A stretch of DNA of 64,000 nt, taken from positions 1 to 64,000 of the forward strand of contig DASUTC010000003.1 of assembly GCA_036374795.1 (NCBI GenBank), in the 5' to 3' direction. Both the position numbers and the translations under genes were made by a program. Below the pieces are notes generated by a model. It was given only the letters and a program-made list of their open reading frames with translations. It did not search any database and was not told the DNA's origin. Source of the stretch: Herpetosiphonaceae bacterium (lineage in GTDB: Bacteria > Chloroflexota > Chloroflexia > Chloroflexales > Kallotenuaceae). Every line of letters begins with the position of its first letter. Within the stretch, counting starts at the first letter, position 1. This document shows, piece by piece, positions 8,250 through 16,984 of this stretch.

Positions 8250-8489
8250 AATACGCTCCCAACAATACCTGAACGGCTGCGGCGGCGATGCGCTCAGCGG
8301 CATCGTCCAGACCATCGTGCAGCCTCAACCAACGCAATCGGTACGGCTGAATCCAGTGTAAAGTAGACCGGGAGCGTCCGCACGCGGCGGAAGTCCAGCG
8401 TGATGATAGACGATGTGCTTGTGGAGAGTAGGACAGTACGGCGATGCGTAGTAGGCGATGCTGCCGGGCCATACAACGCGATCTGGTGA

Positions 8490-9077
8490 TTAGGGAAGAA
8501 CCTCGTGCTCGTAGGCGATCACCATCGCGTGTAGCCAGCACCAGACATCGCTCAGTAGTTGCAGCAGCCGCGCGCGGGCAGCGGGCGGCCAGCCAGGGCA
8601 GAGCAGATCGGCATCTTGGAGCGTTACTTCGAGGAGCTGAATCAGCACCATAGCGTGCGTGCGCGGCTGGAGCCAGAGCATGCCGCCGCTCTCAACCTGC
8701 TCAAGGTAATCTGGATGCCACACGCCCGGCCACGGCAGATCGCCGAGCTGGCTCACGATTGCTTCGGCAACGTCGGGATAGAACGGCAGATCGCGCATGC
8801 GCCCGGCGCGATCGTTGGCTTTGAGCCAGGCGATCATCACGCGCAGCGCGGCAAGCTCAGCGCCGCTCAGGTACAGCTCGCAGGTGTTGGCAAGGTGCTC
8901 GTAGGGGAGGACATGCAGGCCGGGCTGGGGATCGTCGGCCAGACAATCGAGTTCGGCGCGCAGCACATCCCAGGCGTGAAGCTGCTGATCGAGCGTCGTC
9001 AACGGCAGGCCACTCAGTGTTTCCCAGGCTAATCGCGCTTCCTCGGATAATTCGCTGTAAGCAACATGATGTTCCAT
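8490..9077 (-). CDS. Hypothetical soluble protein (195 aa)
   Basis: Not recognised. About 195 residues, Leu/Trp/Asp-rich, without signal peptide or membrane span. Segments such as YEHLANTCELYLSGAELAAL and DLPWPGVWHPDYLEQVESGG look like a folded alpha-helical domain. GAGG precedes the chosen ATG (MEHHVAYSEL) by six bases; a TTG two codons upstream is the alternative. The 240 bases between it and the TPR gene contain no supported gene. Coding is supported by length, ribosome binding site and codon position bias rather than homology. Confidence 0.55.
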   Translation of the reverse strand: MEHHVAYSELSEEARLAWETLSGLPLTTLDQQLHAWDVLRAELDCLADDPQPGLHVLPYEHLANTCELYLSGAELAALRVMIAWLKANDRAGRMRDLPFYPDVAEAIVSQLGDLPWPGVWHPDYLEQVESGGMLWLQPRTHAMVLIQLLEVTLQDADLLCPGWPPAARARLLQLLSDVWCWLHAMVIAYEHEVLP

Positions 9078-9266
9078 ACTCAACCTCGATCCGTCTGTTC
9101 TGTCGCTGTTTTAGCTGGAATGTGTGCTGCTCTATAATACTATCAATGCGCGTTGGTCAGATTCGTCATCGCCGGTTGGTGGCGGAGGGCAACCTTCGCC
9201 CGCGTGATGTATGGTATCCTTCGGCCTGCATGTTGTCGGCAGATCACCATTCTCTGAAAGTAAGCT

Positions 9267-9965
9267 ATGCACATGGTATCTCGATTCGATTCTCCAGGTC
9301 GCTGGCTCGTACACCTTGTAGTGATTGCGCTGTTGCTGAGTAGCTGCGGATCAGCGGCCCGGCCAGCGCCAGCAGCGACAATCGCGGCAGGACCGCTGCC
9401 CGCCGATTGGCAGCGCGTCGATCTACCGCAGTTGTCGCTCGCGCTGCCACCAGAGTGGGCCGTTACCGATGCCGCCGATGTCGATCTGAGCAGTGCCGTC
9501 ACCGAGATGGCGGGGCAGAATCCTCAACTCAAGACAGCGCTGGAACAGGGCCGTGCAGCGTTGACCTCCGGCCAGGTACAGCTCATCGCGTACGATCTCG
9601 ACCCGGCGCGGATCGGCGAGAGCGGCTTCCCGACGAACGTTCGGCTTGGCCGTCACGTCTTTCCAGATGCGCCAGCGCCCGAAACAGTTGCAGATGTCAA
9701 TGAGCAAGATTTACGCCAGACACCCGGCTTTAGTGAGGTCCAGCGCGCATCTGTCGCTATTGGCGATCTCACGGCTACACGCCTGACCTCGAAGCTGCAA
9801 ATCAACGACGTTGCGGGACAGCCGCTTGCGCTCGCCTTAGAGCAGTATCTACTGATCAACGGCAACGACCTCTACGTGCTGACCTTTACCACGCCAACTG
9901 ATCGTCAGCAGAGCTACCGCGCGGTGTTCGATCAGATCCTTGGTACCGTCCGCGTCGAGTCTTAA
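9267..9965 (+). CDS. Secreted lipoprotein of unknown function
   Basis: Lipoprotein signal: hydrophobic VHLVVIALLL then LLSSCGSA, the cysteine at about residue 27 being the lipidated one. After an Ala/Pro spacer the mature protein (about 200 residues) has LALPPEWAV, typical of PsbP/DUF1795-like lipoproteins that contain a single alpha-beta domain; later strands include LYVLTFTTPTD and the final FDQILGTVRV, which fits that fold. The second ATG (MVSRF) is an alternative start; the ribosome binding site is weak. Divergent from the hypothetical gene to the left. Confidence 0.7.
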   Translation: MHMVSRFDSPGRWLVHLVVIALLLSSCGSAARPAPAATIAAGPLPADWQRVDLPQLSLALPPEWAVTDAADVDLSSAVTEMAGQNPQLKTALEQGRAALTSGQVQLIAYDLDPARIGESGFPTNVRLGRHVFPDAPAPETVADVNEQDLRQTPGFSEVQRASVAIGDLTATRLTSKLQINDVAGQPLALALEQYLLINGNDLYVLTFTTPTDRQQSYRAVFDQILGTVRVES

Positions 9966-10024
9966 TCTTAGTACAAGTGTTCTAAAATTGCAAGCTGACT
10001 GACCAAGCGAGATGTGCTTGATGT

Positions 10025-10057
10025 GGCGCGAGGAAGCTCTCTGAGGAGCCTCGCGCC
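10025..10057. terminator. Hairpin between convergent lipoprotein and beta-propeller genes
   Basis: GGCGCGAGG pairs with CCTCGCGCC around an inner GCTC/GGAGC stem. Position between two convergent stop codons supports a bidirectional terminator; there is no clear T-run. Confidence 0.55.
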
Positions 10058-10074
10058 GCGAGATCGCGACCGGT

Positions 10075-11046
10075 TTAGGGCAGCTTGATGCTCGAAACGG
10101 TGAACGGCAGGTCAGGCGTGAGGCCGGGACCACGCCGATCGAACTGTGAGTTGACGACCAGCAGCCGCCCGCGCGCCTCGGCGATCGTGGTGGGGAAGGC
10201 GAACGATGAATCCGTGGTGCTGGAGACGACGCTGCCGCGCGACAGATCGCCGGAGAGCCGAATCTCGACGATCAGCTCCTGGCGGTTACGGACGACATAG
10301 AGCCTGTGGCCTTTGAGCAAAATACCATCGCCGTTCGTGACGGTCGCGCCGCCGAGATCGATCTCAGTAACCTCTCTGGTAGCGATCTCGATGCGGAAGA
10401 GCTTGCCCGTGTTCGATTGCACGACGACGAGGTACTTGCCGTTGGCGCTGGCGGCGATGCCGTTGGCGTTAAAGCCCGGCTGATAGACGAAGGGCGTTCC
10501 AGTGAAGTCGAGCCAGGTCTGGAACTCGAACTGGCCCTGCTCGTTCTGGGCCACCCGGTACAAGAACGGGTTGATCGAGTCGGTGAAGTAGGCGACGCCG
10601 TCTTTGGCGATCGCCAGATCGTTGATGAAGGTTGCGGTGAGATTATTGTCGAACGCGGCAAGCAGCGCTCCGGTAGCGGTATCGTAGACAAAGACCTTGC
10701 CGGTATTGCCGCCAGCGATGAACAGCCGCCCCTGGTCATCGACCTTCAGGCCAACTGCCGCCGTGCGCCCATCGGTATTGCCCGGCAGGAATATCTCGGT
10801 CAGCGGCTCGCGAACGTTGCCCCGGAAGATCGCGCCGTTGGTGGTGCTGCTCACGAAAAAGTCGCCGCTGGCGCGGTCGAAGGCGACACCTTCGGGAAAC
10901 ACGGCAGCGCCGGGCAGGATGTATTGCGTGGGACGAGGATCTGTAAGTGGTCGGTCGGTCGGCGCGGCACCTGCCTGCTGGGGAGCGAATGCGGCGAGCG
11001 CTACGATCAGCATTGCGACGAGCGATACCACCTTGAATCGCATCAT
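10075..11046 (-). CDS. Secreted SMP-30/NHL-type beta-propeller protein
   Basis: 323 residues with a signal peptide (MMRFKVVSLVAMLIVALAAF, cleavage near QQAGAA). The mature part has repeated blade motifs of the SMP-30/gluconolactonase class: FPEGVAFDRASGDFFVSS, GLKVDDQGRLFIAGG, INDLAIAKDGVAYFTDS, NGIAASANGKYLVVVQ. Six blades are plausible. Homologues act as lactonases or as structural sensor-like propellers; the Asp/Asn/Glu metal ligands needed for lactonase activity cannot be assigned with certainty here. Extracytoplasmic. Convergent with the lipoprotein gene. Confidence 0.75.
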   Translation of the reverse strand: MMRFKVVSLVAMLIVALAAFAPQQAGAAPTDRPLTDPRPTQYILPGAAVFPEGVAFDRASGDFFVSSTTNGAIFRGNVREPLTEIFLPGNTDGRTAAVGLKVDDQGRLFIAGGNTGKVFVYDTATGALLAAFDNNLTATFINDLAIAKDGVAYFTDSINPFLYRVAQNEQGQFEFQTWLDFTGTPFVYQPGFNANGIAASANGKYLVVVQSNTGKLFRIEIATREVTEIDLGGATVTNGDGILLKGHRLYVVRNRQELIVEIRLSGDLSRGSVVSSTTDSSFAFPTTIAEARGRLLVVNSQFDRRGPGLTPDLPFTVSSIKLP

Positions 11047-11196
11047 GCGTCATCCTCCTTATCGCGCGAATAGCTCTTCGTTTTAGTATACGAAGATTCT
11101 CACGCTTTGATCTTTACAAAGATCAGACAGTCGCGGGCACATGCGCTGACCGCGCCTGGCATCTGGCCGCATTGCGGTCTGGTGGAGGACGCAAAG

Positions 11197-11239
11197 AACA
11201 CGTAACAGGGACGACACTCTGCCGTCTCTGTTACGTGTT
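11197..11239. terminator. 12-bp stem hairpin downstream of the aminopeptidase
   Basis: AACACGTAACAG and its exact complement CTGTTACGTGTT enclose 19 bases, with a partial extension GACG/CGTC inside. It starts 27 bases after the aminopeptidase stop; reading that strand the stem is followed by a CTTTG stretch. Confidence 0.65.
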
Positions 11240-11265
11240 GCCGGTTGGCTGCGGTTGGGCTGGGC

Positions 11266-12366
11266 CTAGATGATGAACTTACCGGCCTGGTAGCACAGCT
11301 CGCCATCGGCATAGACCTCGCCCTGGTGCAGATCGCAGACCATATCCCAATGGAGGCCGGATTGGTTCTTCGCGCCCGTCTCAGGGTAGGATGCGCCTAA
11401 GGCCATATGCATCGTTCCGCCGATCTTTTCATCGAACAAAATATTGCGGGTGAAGCGCTCGATACCATAGTTGAGGCCGAACGCCGCCTCACCAAGAATG
11501 CGCGCCCCGGCATCCATGTTCAGCATCGTCTCCAGAAACTCCTGGCCGCGCGCTGCGGTCGCCTCGACGACCTTGCCGTCCTTGAAGGTCAGGCGGACAT
11601 CTTCGGCCTCACGACCGTTATAGACCGATGGATAGGTGAAGCGCACGTGCCCATTCACCGAATCTTCGAGCGGGCCAGTGAAGACCTCGCCATCGGGGAA
11701 ATTCTCTTTGCCGTCGCAGTTGATCCAGGTCCGGCCTTCGCAGCGATACTCGATGTCGGTATCGGGCGCGACAATGCGGATGTGCTTGCACGTGTTGAGG
11801 AAATCGACGATGTGCTGCTGCTGGTCATGCACGCGCCGCCAGGCCGCGATCGGATCTGCCTCGTGGAGCAGGCCAGCGCCGTACACGAAATCCTGGTAGT
11901 CTCTCAGCGACATATTCGCGTCCTGGGCGTGCGACTCAGTGGGATAGAGCGTGCCGCTCCAGCGGAGCTTACCTTCGCCATAGCGCTGCATCATCCGCTG
12001 GGTAGCGGGTGAGAGCGTCTTTTTTCGCAGCGCCAGACGCTCTGGATCGATCTGGCTAAACTGCTTGGTGTTGGACTCGCTCCAGATCGAGAGCAGCGTG
12101 TCGGCCTCTTCCACCTCGCGCATCAACTGGGGCGCGAAGAACTTGAGCTGTTCGAGCGATCCCTCCTTGAGCAGCAGCTCTTCAAAGTTGGGATCGGTGA
12201 TGCGATACGTGACGAACGCGCCGGAGCGAACTGCTTCGCTATAGACCTCGTACAGCAGCGGCAGCGCATTGGCTGGTCCGCGCAGGGCAAGCTTATCGCC
12301 CGCCTTGACGGATAGCGAGTACTGAACCAGGACCTGTGCTAACTTTTGGACGCGCGGATCTGGCAT
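11266..12366 (-). CDS. M29-family metalloaminopeptidase (AmpS/aminopeptidase T type)
   Basis: About 366 residues, family length. It opens DPRVQKLAQVLVQYSLSVKA, a standard M29 start, and includes YPTESHAQDANMSL, CEGRTWINCDGKENFPDGEV, the GREAEDVRLTFKDGKV block, EAAFGLNYGIERFTRNILFD and GLHWDMVCDL. In this family Glu, His and Asp residues in the last three blocks bind two metal ions. Enzyme is cytoplasmic and removes N-terminal amino acids. Start at MPDPRVQ with AAAGGA upstream; no signal peptide. Confidence 0.92.
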   Translation of the reverse strand: MPDPRVQKLAQVLVQYSLSVKAGDKLALRGPANALPLLYEVYSEAVRSGAFVTYRITDPNFEELLLKEGSLEQLKFFAPQLMREVEEADTLLSIWSESNTKQFSQIDPERLALRKKTLSPATQRMMQRYGEGKLRWSGTLYPTESHAQDANMSLRDYQDFVYGAGLLHEADPIAAWRRVHDQQQHIVDFLNTCKHIRIVAPDTDIEYRCEGRTWINCDGKENFPDGEVFTGPLEDSVNGHVRFTYPSVYNGREAEDVRLTFKDGKVVEATAARGQEFLETMLNMDAGARILGEAAFGLNYGIERFTRNILFDEKIGGTMHMALGASYPETGAKNQSGLHWDMVCDLHQGEVYADGELCYQAGKFII

Positions 12367-12588
12367 ACGGCTTTCCTTTGATGCTATCCAATGATCGGAA
12401 GAAGACCGGATCTGCTTGATTGACATATGCGCAAGAGAGGCATACAATCAGCCCCCGCTATGCGCGTCATCCCCGACATCTGTCTGTGCGGGATCGCGCA
12501 AGAGTCAGAGCGTTCGAGATCTCCATCATACCGTACCATGAAGCTCCATGCACGGCAATGATGGAATACTTGTCATCTTAGGAGGTCT

Positions 12589-13494
12589 ATGCGCGGTCCC
12601 CGTTTTGACCGGATTGTACCGCTGGTAACGCTGGTGCTGGTTGGTCTGGGCGTTGTTTTTCTCCTTGAGCTGAACACCGAGCTGCTGGTGGTGAACGTGG
12701 GCGGGAGTCTGCCATCCTTCTCGGTCGCCTGGGCGCTGATCAGTGTGCTGGCGCTGGTGACAGGGATCGGCGTCGAGCTGATCGCGCGCGCGCACTCGCG
12801 CATCTACACATCGGGCTGGATGACAACCGTCGCGCTCGGCCAGCGGCGGCTTGAGCTGGCGCTACCGCTATGGATCGTTCCGGCGCTCACGCCGATCGCC
12901 ATGTTTGCATTCTTTCGGCTGTTCAAAGGAGGGCTACAAACTAACGCCTACCTGCTGGTGCTGGTCGCTACCGCCGTGCTGCTGCTGCTGGTGCTGACGG
13001 CGCAGCACTACCTGATCGAAGGCGACGAGTCGGCGCGCAAGATCGCGCGGAATGTGCAGAGCGTAGTCGCCTATGTGCTGATCTTCGCGATCTTTAGCGT
13101 GATTACCTTCAATCGCTACCGCACGCTGTACGCGCTGCTGCTGGTATTTCCTTCGACGCTGCTGCTGGCCGCCGATCTGCTGCGCAATCGTGTTCCGGCG
13201 CTGTGGCTGGCCGCATCTGGAATCGCGCTGGTGCTGATCGAGAGCTACTGGGCGCTTAACTACTGGCCCGCCTCATTCTGGCTCAACAGCGCGGCATTGC
13301 TGGTCATCTTTTATGTGCTGGTCGGTTTGGTGCAGGGAGCGAGTGAGGCCGCGCACGAGCGAGCGCCGGAGCAGGCGGGTCTGACGCGCCGGGTTTTATG
13401 GGAATATGGCCTGCTGGGCACAGGCGCCTTGATCGCGCTGGCGATTGCAACGGCAGTGCTGCGCTCACAGAATATCGATCTGCGCGGCCCCTAG
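12589..13494 (+). CDS. Polytopic membrane protein, unknown function
   Basis: 301 residues with about eight hydrophobic spans, beginning IVPLVTLVLVGLGVVFLLEL and including ALPLWIVPALTPIAMFAF, YLLVLVATAVLLLLVLTA and LLGTGALIALAIATAV. The loop QHYLIEGDESARKIARNVQ is the most charged part. A perfect GGAGGT lies four bases before the ATG. No transporter signature recognised; in style it resembles the DUF5656-type membrane proteins of Chloroflexi, but that is a guess. It converges on the histidine kinase gene. Confidence 0.6.
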   Translation: MRGPRFDRIVPLVTLVLVGLGVVFLLELNTELLVVNVGGSLPSFSVAWALISVLALVTGIGVELIARAHSRIYTSGWMTTVALGQRRLELALPLWIVPALTPIAMFAFFRLFKGGLQTNAYLLVLVATAVLLLLVLTAQHYLIEGDESARKIARNVQSVVAYVLIFAIFSVITFNRYRTLYALLLVFPSTLLLAADLLRNRVPALWLAASGIALVLIESYWALNYWPASFWLNSAALLVIFYVLVGLVQGASEAAHERAPEQAGLTRRVLWEYGLLGTGALIALAIATAVLRSQNIDLRGP

Positions 13495-13551
13495 TTTCGC
13501 GCTCCAAGTTCCATGTTGCCTGCCCCTGGTTCTCGGTTCTTTACGCGCTGC

Positions 13552-15849
13552 TCATGCCACGCGGGCTTCTTTGACGACGGCGCGGATGTCGTCGAGCGAA
13601 AAGGGCTTCTCAACAATCGCGGTGACGCCTGCCTCACGCACCTTCTCTAGCTGCCGTGGGTCGATATGTCCGGTAATCACCACCGGCTTAACCCACGGCA
13701 TGCGCTGCCGCACCTGCGACAGCAAGGTCAGCCCATCCATCTCCGGCATCGTCAGATCGGCAAAGATCAAGTCTACCGGCTCGCGTTTGAGCGCCTCCAG
13801 CGCCTTGCGCGGCTCGGTGAACCAGTGGGCGATATGCCCCTCTTGCGTCAACATGCCATGGAGCGCCTTGGCAATCAGCGGCTCGTCGTCGACCACAATC
13901 ATATGCAGCGGGGTTTGATCCGGCTCCTCGGCGGGCGATGGTGTAGTTCGGCCTGGATCGATCGGCAGGCGGATCGTCATGATCGTGCCGCCGCTCTCGC
14001 GGTCGTTGAGCGTGATCGAGCCGCCGTGCTCGGTTATGACGCCGTAGGAGATCGCCAGGCCCAGGCCGGTGCCACCGTGGAGCTTGCCGTTGTGGCCCGT
14101 CTTGGTGCTGACAAACGGCTCGAAAATTTTGTCGCGGATATGCGCAGGCACGCCGCTGCCCGTATCGCTGACCGACAGCACGGCGTAGCCATCCTGCTCG
14201 TAGAGGTCGATCGTCAGCGTACCGCCGTCGGGATACATCGCATCGATGGCGTTGGTCATCAGGTTGAGCATGACCTGGGATAGCATGCCGACGTCGCAGT
14301 GCAAGAGCGGCACCGGCGCGAGGTTACGCACCACCTCGATATTCGCCCGGCGAAACTCGGCCTGAAGCATCAGCATCACCGGCTCGATCGCGCTGTTGAT
14401 GTCGGCAAGCTCACGTTTCGGCTCCAGCCGCCGCGCGAAAGTCAGCAGGCCACGGGTGATACTGCTACCCTGCTGCGCGGCCTGCGCCACAGTATCGAGC
14501 GCGGATCGCTGCTCCTCCGGGGTGTTGGTGATCAGGGCAAGCTGGGCAATGCCGCTGATACCGGCAAGCAGGTTGTTGAACTCGTGGGCCACGCCCGCCG
14601 ACAACGTGCCGATCGCGGCGAGACGCTCGGATTGAACGACACGTCCCTGAGAGGATTTGAGGTGCGCGATCAGCCGGGCCTGGTAGATCGCAAGCGCGGC
14701 CTGGGCGGCAAAAGTCTCAAGCAGGCGAATATCGGGATCGGCCCAGGCAAAGTGGGAGGCGCTCAGCAGCACCAGACATCCGACCATATCGTCGGGCGTG
14801 ACGAGCGGGACGAGCAAGACGGGGTGCCCATCGGTGGTCTGCGTGACATACTCCTGATCGAGCTGGACGATGTGCCGATGCGCACAGACCATGCGCAGCT
14901 TCTCGCTCCACTCGCCGATCGGCAGCGTCGGGCCGGTGCGTCCGCGCGTGACAATTTCGTCAGCCTCGCCTATCTCACCCCAGACCAGCACGCTGGCCTG
15001 GCGGATCGGAAAGACCTCCATCAGGTGCTTAAGCAGCGTATCAAGCTGGGTATGCACATCCGCAGCCGAGAGCAGAATCGTCGTCGCTTCCTGAACCTGG
15101 CGCTGCTGGTGAGCCAGACGCGCTGTAGCCTCCTGCTCCTTGAGAAGATTGGCATGAACCGCAAACGAGCGATGCAGCGCAAGCAGCGGGATCAGCCCAA
15201 CCACAAACAAGCCCGCGTTCTCGTTCCCAAGCCAGGCTAAAATCAGGCCATACGGCAGTAATGCTAGATCGAAAAAGTTAAAAACATTGAGCGTTTCGCC
15301 CCAGAGAGTCCTGAGCTTTTGCTCTTTGACCAGCACGAAAAGCACGCCCATCAAGCCTGTTGATAGCGCAAGATATACGGCGAAGACGGATAGGATTTTG
15401 ATTATATTGGAAAATTGGGTGTCTGTTTCGGTTTCCAGTAATGATGCGCCGCCAAAGCTGTGGATCAAAATCGACATGATTCCAAAGACAATGGCCTGGA
15501 ACCCTATGTTAAACAACGTTTTGGGTAGCGGCTTTTTATGCATGATGCCGTATAGTGTCGGCGCAACGATAGCGATACCGATGACGGCAAATGGTTGAAA
15601 GATAAATGCTGCGGCAACAAGAATTGCTGTACTTATATTTTGTACAAGTATTTTTCCATAGAAAATAGGATTGAACTCTACCGCGATAGTGATCAGAATG
15701 AAGGTGATAAAAAAGAGCACACCTTTATTAGATCTATCATTTTCATCGGGGAAGTAAATTGTGGTGTAAAAGCTGATAGCAAGGATGGTAAGCGCACAGC
15801 CATAGATGAGATATAAATAACGTCTCAGCGGAGTAGGTAAAGAATGCAT
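13552..15849 (-). CDS. Hybrid histidine kinase: membrane sensor, GAF, kinase, receiver
   Basis: 765 residues. Residues 1-235 contain about seven membrane spans. Residues about 255-405 are a GAF domain (ATTILLSAADVHTQLDTLLK; LLETFAAQAALAIYQARLI). HisKA follows with the phospho-accepting His in GTLSAGVAHEFNNLL, then HATPase with NAIDAMYPDGG, DTGSGVP and GTGLGLAIS. The C-terminal receiver has MIVVDDEPLI, the phospho-acceptor Asp in FADLTMPEMDG, and Lys in VEKPFSLDD. The E-F-N-N form of the H box is typical of NtrB/RsbU-like cytosolic relays. The first 200 codons are clearly more AT-rich than the rest. No partner regulator is adjacent. Confidence 0.9.
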   Translation of the reverse strand: MHSLPTPLRRYLYLIYGCALTILAISFYTTIYFPDENDRSNKGVLFFITFILITIAVEFNPIFYGKILVQNISTAILVAAAFIFQPFAVIGIAIVAPTLYGIMHKKPLPKTLFNIGFQAIVFGIMSILIHSFGGASLLETETDTQFSNIIKILSVFAVYLALSTGLMGVLFVLVKEQKLRTLWGETLNVFNFFDLALLPYGLILAWLGNENAGLFVVGLIPLLALHRSFAVHANLLKEQEATARLAHQQRQVQEATTILLSAADVHTQLDTLLKHLMEVFPIRQASVLVWGEIGEADEIVTRGRTGPTLPIGEWSEKLRMVCAHRHIVQLDQEYVTQTTDGHPVLLVPLVTPDDMVGCLVLLSASHFAWADPDIRLLETFAAQAALAIYQARLIAHLKSSQGRVVQSERLAAIGTLSAGVAHEFNNLLAGISGIAQLALITNTPEEQRSALDTVAQAAQQGSSITRGLLTFARRLEPKRELADINSAIEPVMLMLQAEFRRANIEVVRNLAPVPLLHCDVGMLSQVMLNLMTNAIDAMYPDGGTLTIDLYEQDGYAVLSVSDTGSGVPAHIRDKIFEPFVSTKTGHNGKLHGGTGLGLAISYGVITEHGGSITLNDRESGGTIMTIRLPIDPGRTTPSPAEEPDQTPLHMIVVDDEPLIAKALHGMLTQEGHIAHWFTEPRKALEALKREPVDLIFADLTMPEMDGLTLLSQVRQRMPWVKPVVITGHIDPRQLEKVREAGVTAIVEKPFSLDDIRAVVKEARVA

Positions 15850-16105
15850 GTTGTAGGTCCCTTATCGGGCATCAAGGGGAGAGCGAGGATGAGCACTCCT
15901 CTAGGTTATCTTAGTTCCACCGAGCGATTTCGGACTTGCCCTGTGCTACGTCCCAGCGCATACGTGTCTGCCTCTTTAGTAATCGTGATGAATACTGCCG
16001 TAGTACTCATCCGCTCCGCTCATTTACCTGATTTACCAATGGAGTTTCCGCTCTGCCTGAGATTTAGGCGGGCCGAGAGAGTGCTCATCTTCACCTTTCA
16101 GCATA

Positions 16106-16780
16106 TCATGCCGTCGTCAGTTCTGCAACTGGGCTATGACGCTGATTTGATAACCAGCCAGCTAACCGTCGGTTAGTAGCTGCCAGAACGGAGCGCGCCG
16201 CCGCCTCGGCAACGCTGCTCCGCACGAATGCTGTGCCAAGCAGGTGTTCGACATCGATGTCCTGACAGGTGACATAGACCGTGATAACCTCACGCGATCC
16301 AAACTCTGCCGATTGTACACCACCGAGGCTAAACGGCGCGTGAGGAACGAAGAGCATATTGATCGCAGCAATTGCCGCTGTGCTAGCCGCATGTGCAATG
16401 CTCTGCTCGATCGGGTAGTGTGCTCGATACTTCTGCTCGCCGTTGATCAGCTCTACCTCGACAAACATGCCATCGATCTGCTGAATCTGCTCAACTCGTC
16501 CGAGCACAATGCGCTCCGACGCAGTAGTATCCCCTGTTTGAACCAGGCTAATCCGCCGGTAGTCGATCCGATAGGCGTAGCGCACGATCAACAAGCTCTC
16601 TATGTCGCGAACGATCTTTTTAGGCGAGCGACGCGACGAGGCTGCAACATGGATCTCGCCAATGCCATCATCGCTCAAAAAGATACGAGCACCACGGACT
16701 CCAGGGATGGTCAGCAGGGCCTGTTCGAGCGTAGCTGTGTCGGGCAAGGACACGCCACCCTGAGAGATTGCCTTCAACAC
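16106..16780 (-). CDS. Unknown two-part alpha-beta protein
   Basis: About 224 residues, not assigned. The first part (ALLTIPGVRGARIFLSDDG, GEIHVAAS, KKIVRDIESLLIVRYAYRID) reads like a small alpha-beta (ferredoxin/ACT-like) domain. The second (VEVELINGEQKYRAHYPIEQ, AASTAAIAAINMLF, VTVYVTCQ-like strand and AAARSVLAATNRRLAGWL) looks like another alpha-beta unit with an allosteric-domain flavour. GGAGG lies five bases before the GTG I selected, making it better than a TTG eleven codons upstream. 256 bases separate it from the kinase gene on the same strand; no terminator seen between them. Confidence 0.55.
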   Translation of the reverse strand: MLKAISQGGVSLPDTATLEQALLTIPGVRGARIFLSDDGIGEIHVAASSRRSPKKIVRDIESLLIVRYAYRIDYRRISLVQTGDTTASERIVLGRVEQIQQIDGMFVEVELINGEQKYRAHYPIEQSIAHAASTAAIAAINMLFVPHAPFSLGGVQSAEFGSREVITVYVTCQDIDVEHLLGTAFVRSSVAEAAARSVLAATNRRLAGWLSNQRHSPVAELTTA

Positions 16781-16984
16781 GAAAGCCTCCGGTAGCTGGA
16801 CAAATGGACGCAAATACAGATGACGGTACTCTGTTTAGGGTGAGATATTGTAATGCCTAATCGGATGATGCTGTGCAAAGGTATAAACTTTGTTAGGCAT
16901 TCTTGGTGATTTATAGAGTAGCGTATCTGGCTAGCCCCGGCGAGTCGCGAAATGGTACTTTAGGGCTAGGTTTCTATAGTTCTC

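Noticed and set aside
8250-8489. Open frames between the TPR gene and the 195-aa hypothetical gene
   Set aside because: They overlap known genes or lack a ribosome binding site and coding bias.
13495-13551. Possible small gene between the membrane protein and the histidine kinase
   Set aside because: Only a fragment of heptamer-type repeat (CCAAGTTCC, GGTTCTCGG) in a 57-base gap.
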